From Sphingomonadales bacterium UBA6171 (GTDB lineage: Bacteria; Pseudomonadota; Alphaproteobacteria; Sphingomonadales; Sphingomonadaceae), in contig DITZ01000065.1 of assembly GCA_002422985.1 (NCBI GenBank), forward strand, positions 26,012-34,863: a DNA stretch of 8,852 nucleotides, written 5' to 3'. The translations under genes were made by a program, and so were the position numbers. The notes beneath the pieces are model-generated. The model saw only the letters and a program-made list of their open reading frames with translations. It was not told where the DNA came from and ran no database searches. This document shows positions 6,237 to 8,852 of the stretch, in pieces. The number at the start of each line of letters is the position of its first letter. Position 1 is the first letter of the stretch.

Positions 6237-6950
6237 CTAGCCGGATTTCATCAGCGCGGCATAGGCCGCGTTGATGGTGGCCATCCGGGCTTCGGCGACG
6301 CGGATGAACTCGATGGGGGTGCCGGCAGCGATGTGGCGATCGGGATGATATTGGCGGGCGAGCCGGTGATAGGCAGATTTGATTTCGGCAAGCGGCGCGC
6401 CCGGTATGACGCCCAGCACGGCGTGGGGATCGTCTTTGGCCAGCCCGATGTGGCGGACCTTGATGGCGGCCCAGTTGCCGGCGGTGAAGCCCATCAGCAT
6501 GGCGACACGGTCGATGAACGCCACTTCAGCGGGGTGGACGCCATCGACGGTGGCGATCATCAGCAGGGCTTCGAGCAGATCCTCCAGCACCGGGGAGGCG
6601 GGGCCGAGCAGCTCGGCGGCCTGTCTGGCATAGGCTTCATAGCCATCCGCTGACTGGCGGGCGAGGCGGTAGAAGCGGGCGGCATTGGCCTTTTCGGCTT
6701 CCGGCACCTGAAACAGCCGTTCGAACAGATCATATTCGCGTTCCGACGCCAGACCATCGGCGGCGGCCATTTTGCCGGCGAGCGCGATGGCCGCGATGGT
6801 GAAGGCGACCTGGCGGCGGGCGGGATCATTGGCGCGGGTGGCGAGCGCGCGATCGACCACGCCGCCGATGACGGCACCGGCCAGCGCGCCCAGCGGCCCG
6901 CCCAGCGCAAGGCCGATGGCCGTGCCCGCGATCAGCGCCCAGACGGCCAT
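6237..6950 (-). CDS. membrane-anchored TerB/J-domain co-chaperone (DjlA-like)
   Basis: A 237-residue protein with the layout of DjlA-type co-chaperones. It has an N-terminal glycine-zipper membrane segment (about 3–32, LIAGTAIGLALGGPLGALAG). A TerB-like helical domain follows (about 46–165), with the two acidic motifs expected of TerB (KMAAADG at 60–66 and IATVDGVHPAE at 132–142). The C-terminal J domain (about 174–235) carries the essential His202-Pro203-Asp204 motif in RQYHPDRH. The J domain should stimulate DnaK ATPase, here next to the inner membrane. E. coli DjlA affects capsule/Rcs signalling; whether that applies here is unknown. The start at 6950 lies one base after the cold-shock gene stop, with AAGGGG just upstream inside that gene, so the two are almost surely co-transcribed and translationally coupled. 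Confidence 0.92.
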   Translation of the reverse strand: MAVWALIAGTAIGLALGGPLGALAGAVIGGVVDRALATRANDPARRQVAFTIAAIALAGKMAAADGLASEREYDLFERLFQVPEAEKANAARFYRLARQSADGYEAYARQAAELLGPASPVLEDLLEALLMIATVDGVHPAEVAFIDRVAMLMGFTAGNWAAIKVRHIGLAKDDPHAVLGVIPGAPLAEIKSAYHRLARQYHPDRHIAAGTPIEFIRVAEARMATINAAYAALMKSG

Positions 6951-6951
6951 G

Positions 6952-7191
6952 TCAGCCCCTTGCTGGCCTTTTGCGCCGCCGTTCCCGTGCCAGGGGCATC
7001 ACGCGCTGTGCCGTCAGCCGGCCGTCCCGCGTTTGAATCAGCTCGAACTCCACCGGATCGCCGGGGACGATATGGTCCGGTTCTGCCACCAGCGCGGAGG
7101 CGTGGACGAAAACATCCTTTGGCCCCATGTCGGGCCGGATGAAGCCGAAGCCGCGCTCCATATCGAACCAGAGGATTTCGCCATGCGCCAT
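6952..7191 (-). CDS. cold-shock-domain protein (CspA family)
   Basis: A 79-residue single-domain nucleic-acid-binding protein. The RNA-binding motifs are clear: RNP1 as RGFGFI (13–18) and RNP2 as VFVHAS (27–32), preceded by the opening GEILWFD. The domain ends near residue 66 and is followed by a basic tail (RERRRKRPARG) longer than in minimal CspA proteins, which may add RNA affinity. Such proteins melt RNA structure or act as RNA chaperones; whether this one is cold-induced cannot be told, and no long 5' leader is present. It lies 9 bases downstream of the JAMM peptidase gene and one base upstream of the TerB/J-domain gene. There is no good Shine-Dalgarno before its ATG (context ccttgacaa), so its translation may rely on the upstream gene. 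Confidence 0.93.
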   Translation of the reverse strand: MAHGEILWFDMERGFGFIRPDMGPKDVFVHASALVAEPDHIVPGDPVEFELIQTRDGRLTAQRVMPLARERRRKRPARG

Positions 7192-7200
7192 TTGTCAAGG

Positions 7201-7602
7201 CTACAGGCCGGGGGCGCTGCGCACAAGCTGAACCGCGTCAAAGCCTTGTTCGCTGGGCAGCCACAGGCCGAGTTCACCGCCGGCGGCGATGAGCCAGAGG
7301 AGGCCGGGCCAGAGCGCGCCGGCCTGATCGTGCCGACTGGGTTGAAGACAGCCATCGGGGTGGGAGTGCCAGCAGCCGAGGATGGCAAGGCCGGCCTGGC
7401 GGGCGGTGCGCTGGGTGGTGAGCAGGTGGGCGGGGTCGATCTCGAAGCGGGTGGCGGGGGTGGCCGCGACGTTGGTGGCCAGCGTCATCCGGGTGATGCG
7501 GTGGCTGTTCGGGATGCCCAGCAGCAGCCCGCAGGCCTCGTCCGGCCGGGCGGCCTGCGCGGCCTGCAGGATTGACAGGGCGGCTGCTTCGTCCAACTCC
7601 AT
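7201..7602 (-). CDS. M67 family metallopeptidase (JAMM/JAB1/MPN domain)
   Basis: A 133-residue single-domain JAMM zinc peptidase. The full motif is present with exact spacing: Glu22 (DEACGLLLG), His79-Ser80-His81-Pro82, Ser89 and Asp92 (H-x-H-x7-S-x2-D). In eukaryotes this fold removes ubiquitin. Bacterial single-domain members cut isopeptide or carboxyl-terminal bonds of ubiquitin-like sulfur carriers, as Mec+ does for the CysO-cysteine adduct in Mycobacterium. No ThiS/MoaD-like partner or cysteine synthase gene is in the window, so the substrate is unknown. The chosen ATG (7602) matches the usual domain start but lacks a Shine-Dalgarno. An ATG nine codons upstream (7629, MHHSRSYHP) would overlap rluD and also lacks one. 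It heads the probable five-gene minus-strand operon. Confidence 0.9.
   Translation of the reverse strand: MELDEAAALSILQAAQAARPDEACGLLLGIPNSHRITRMTLATNVAATPATRFEIDPAHLLTTQRTARQAGLAILGCWHSHPDGCLQPSRHDQAGALWPGLLWLIAAGGELGLWLPSEQGFDAVQLVRSAPGL
7572..7577 (+). promoter_or_regulatory. consensus -35 hexamer upstream of rluD
   Basis: TTGACA, a perfect sigma-70 -35 box, lies inside the JAMM gene 33 bases before the rluD ATG. At 17 bases spacing the -10 position reads AACTCC, which is poor, and transcription would begin almost at the start codon. This is a candidate only. Confidence 0.2.
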
Positions 7603-7610
7603 GGGGTGAT

Positions 7611-8597
7611 ATGAGCGAGAATGATGCATCAGGGGCGGCGATAGCGCCGGACGCGGCGGCTGGCGAGAGCCGAAGCGCGGTGCTGGGCGCAGAAATGGCG
7701 GGCTGGCGGCTGGACCGGGCGCTGGCGGTGAGCCTGCCGATCCTGTCGCGCGAGCGGCTGAAGGGGCTGATTTCGGATGGGCAGGTGCTGGTGAATGGCC
7801 GGCTGCTGCGCGATCCGGCAGTGAAGATGAAGGGCGGGGAGGCGGTGGTGGTGCGCATTCCGCTGGCCCGGCCGGCGGAGGCCGAGGCGCAGGATATTCC
7901 GCTGACGATCCTATTTGAGGATGCGCATCTGCTGGTGGTGGACAAGCCGGCCGGGCTGGTGGTGCATCCGGCGGCCGGCAATCTTGACGGGACATTGGTG
8001 AATGCGCTGCTGCATCATTGCGCGGGGCGCTTGTCGGGCATTGGCGGGGTGGCGCGGCCGGGGATTGTGCACCGGATCGACAAGGATACGTCTGGCCTGC
8101 TGGTGGTGGCCAAGACCGATCCGGCGCATGTGGGGCTGGCGGAGCAATTTGCCAAACATGCCATCGGCCGGCGATACAAGGCGGTGGTGGCCGGGCGGCC
8201 GGTGCCGCCGGCGGGGCGGATTGCGACCAATCTGGCGCGATCGGACGCCAACCGGCAGAAGGTGGCGGTGGTGGCGCCACCCAGGGGCAAGCATGCGATC
8301 ACCCATTACCGGATGCTGGAGCCGTTGCGCGGCGGGGCGATGGTGGAGTGCCGGCTGGAGACGGGGCGGACGCATCAGGTGCGGGTGCATATGGCGCATA
8401 TCGGCCATCCGCTGATCGGCGATCCGGCCTATGGGCGGGGGCTGATGGCGGATGTCTGCCGGGAATTGGGGTTTCACCGGCAGGCATTGCATGCCGCGGA
8501 GCTGCAATTCATCCATCCGGTCACCGGGGAAAATCTCGCTTTTGAATCTGTGCTGCCGGCTGATATTCAGGCTCTGGCAAGCCGTTTGGCGCTTTGA
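7611..8597 (+). CDS. rluD: 23S rRNA pseudouridine synthase, RluA family (RluD)
   Basis: A 328-residue RluA-family pseudouridine synthase. RluD modifies uridines 1911, 1915 and 1917 (E. coli numbering) of helix 69 in 23S rRNA, late in 50S subunit assembly. An N-terminal S4 RNA-binding domain (about 33–80, RLDRALAVSLPILSRERLKG) precedes the catalytic domain. That domain has the motif GIVHRIDKDTSGL with catalytic Asp157, and later conserved blocks RYKAVV (188–193), LETGRTHQVRVH (249–260) and HPLIGDPAYG (266–275). Length and architecture are normal. The start at 7611 follows ggggtgat, which pairs with the 16S 3' end though close to the ATG. An in-frame ATG at 7572 is less likely because it lies within the JAMM gene and has no better ribosome site. 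RluD is preferred over RluA/RluC because of the S4 domain and the downstream rpoH, a known alphaproteobacterial gene order. Confidence 0.93.
   Translation: MSENDASGAAIAPDAAAGESRSAVLGAEMAGWRLDRALAVSLPILSRERLKGLISDGQVLVNGRLLRDPAVKMKGGEAVVVRIPLARPAEAEAQDIPLTILFEDAHLLVVDKPAGLVVHPAAGNLDGTLVNALLHHCAGRLSGIGGVARPGIVHRIDKDTSGLLVVAKTDPAHVGLAEQFAKHAIGRRYKAVVAGRPVPPAGRIATNLARSDANRQKVAVVAPPRGKHAITHYRMLEPLRGGAMVECRLETGRTHQVRVHMAHIGHPLIGDPAYGRGLMADVCRELGFHRQALHAAELQFIHPVTGENLAFESVLPADIQALASRLAL
8542..8569 (+). promoter_or_regulatory. possible rpoH promoter inside the end of rluD
   Basis: TTGAAT (8542–8547) and TATTCA (8564–8569) are 16 bases apart in a locally AT-richer stretch at the 3' end of rluD. This would give a leader of about 50 bases before the rpoH ATG. 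The match is moderate at -35 and weak at -10. Read-through from rluD across the 28-base gap is the other option. Confidence 0.25.
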
Positions 8598-8625
8598 TTG
8601 CGCCCATCAGGAGGTTATCGCTTTC

Positions 8626-8852
8626 ATGTCTACCAACCTTCCCGCCACTATTCCGGCGCTGGGTCCGGAGGCCAGCCTCAACCGCTATCTTTCGGAAATC
8701 CGCAAATTTCCGCTGCTGAAGCCGGAAGAGGAATATATGCTCGCCAAGCGCTGGCAGGAGCATCAGGACCCGGAGGCTGCGACCCGGCTGGTGACCTCGC
8801 ATCTGCGGCTGGTGGCGAAGATTGCCATGGGCTATCGCGGCTATGGCCTGCC
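8626..8852 (+). CDS. rpoH: RNA polymerase sigma-32 factor RpoH (5' part)
   Basis: The first 75 codons are present and the gene runs off the right edge; full RpoH is about 290–300 residues. The product directs RNA polymerase to heat-shock promoters (chaperones, proteases). The visible part matches sigma-32: the short variable start MSTNLPATIPALGPEASL, then region 1.2 (LNRYLSEIRKFPLLKPEEEY, 18–37), then the start of region 2 (AATRLVTSHLRLVAKIAMGY, 51–70, and RGYGL). The regions that contact -10 and -35 DNA and the RpoH box lie outside the window. Start choice is firm: AGGAGG at 8609–8614, 11 bases before the ATG. It follows rluD by 28 bases in the same direction. Alphaproteobacteria often carry two rpoH genes; which one this is cannot be told. 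Confidence 0.95.
   Translation, partial: MSTNLPATIPALGPEASLNRYLSEIRKFPLLKPEEEYMLAKRWQEHQDPEAATRLVTSHLRLVAKIAMGYRGYGL

Noticed and set aside
7192..7198. TTGACA on the minus strand between the JAMM and cold-shock genes, as an internal promoter.
   Set aside because: No -10 box is found at 16–18 bases (the position reads about TCCTCT), and the start would lie inside the cold-shock gene.
7603..8280. N-terminal extension of the JAMM peptidase to 359 residues.
   Set aside because: The added part is antisense to rluD, is Pro/Ala-rich and has no domain. The JAMM fold starts at about 7602.

Overview
The window looks like an ordinary chromosomal segment of a high-GC alphaproteobacterium, most likely from the order Sphingomonadales. 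This is inferred from the dense GC-rich coding, the rluD–rpoH gene pair, the sphingomonad/RpoH-like start of the partial sigma factor, and the dipeptidyl-peptidase IV and FabH-like families present. I cannot name the genus. About 95% of the window is coding, RNA or remnant sequence, and intergenic gaps are mostly under 150 bases.

Layout, left to right. (1) 1–340 holds the wreck of an IS5-family insertion sequence: a transposase N-terminus joined directly to its C-terminus by a large internal deletion. It ends about 30 bases from the 3' end of a tRNA. (2) 345–431, minus strand: tRNA-Leu with anticodon GAG. (3) 512–1630, minus strand: a stand-alone FabH-like ketoacyl synthase with a complete Cys-His-Asn triad. 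Divergent from it across 108 bases is (4) an exported S9B dipeptidyl-peptidase IV (1739–3982, plus strand). (5) 3986–4495, minus strand: a small DUF1269 glycine-zipper membrane protein that converges on the peptidase with only 3 bases between stop codons. (6) 4496–4639: a short gap with a very GC-rich hairpin.

(7) 4640–7602, minus strand: a tightly packed five-gene run. In transcription order it encodes an M67/JAMM metallopeptidase, a cold-shock-domain protein, a membrane-anchored TerB–J-domain protein, an EamA/DMT transporter and an AmpD/AmiD-type N-acetylmuramoyl-alanine amidase. Spacings are 9, 1 and 14 bases and then a 4-base overlap, so it is probably one operon. (8) 7611–8597, plus strand: rluD, whose start codon lies only 8 bases from the divergent JAMM start. 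It is followed after 28 bases by (9) the 5' end of rpoH (8626 to the window edge).

How the genes might work together: rluD (ribosome maturation), rpoH (heat-shock sigma factor), the cold-shock protein, the J-domain protein and the JAMM peptidase make a loose translation/protein-quality neighbourhood, and the amidase and transporter fit cell-envelope recycling. This reading rests on gene order only. I found no convincing new defence or biosynthetic system. The most unusual points are the deleted IS beside the tRNA, the 8-base divergent JAMM/rluD junction, and the JAMM–cold shock–TerB/DnaJ operon itself.
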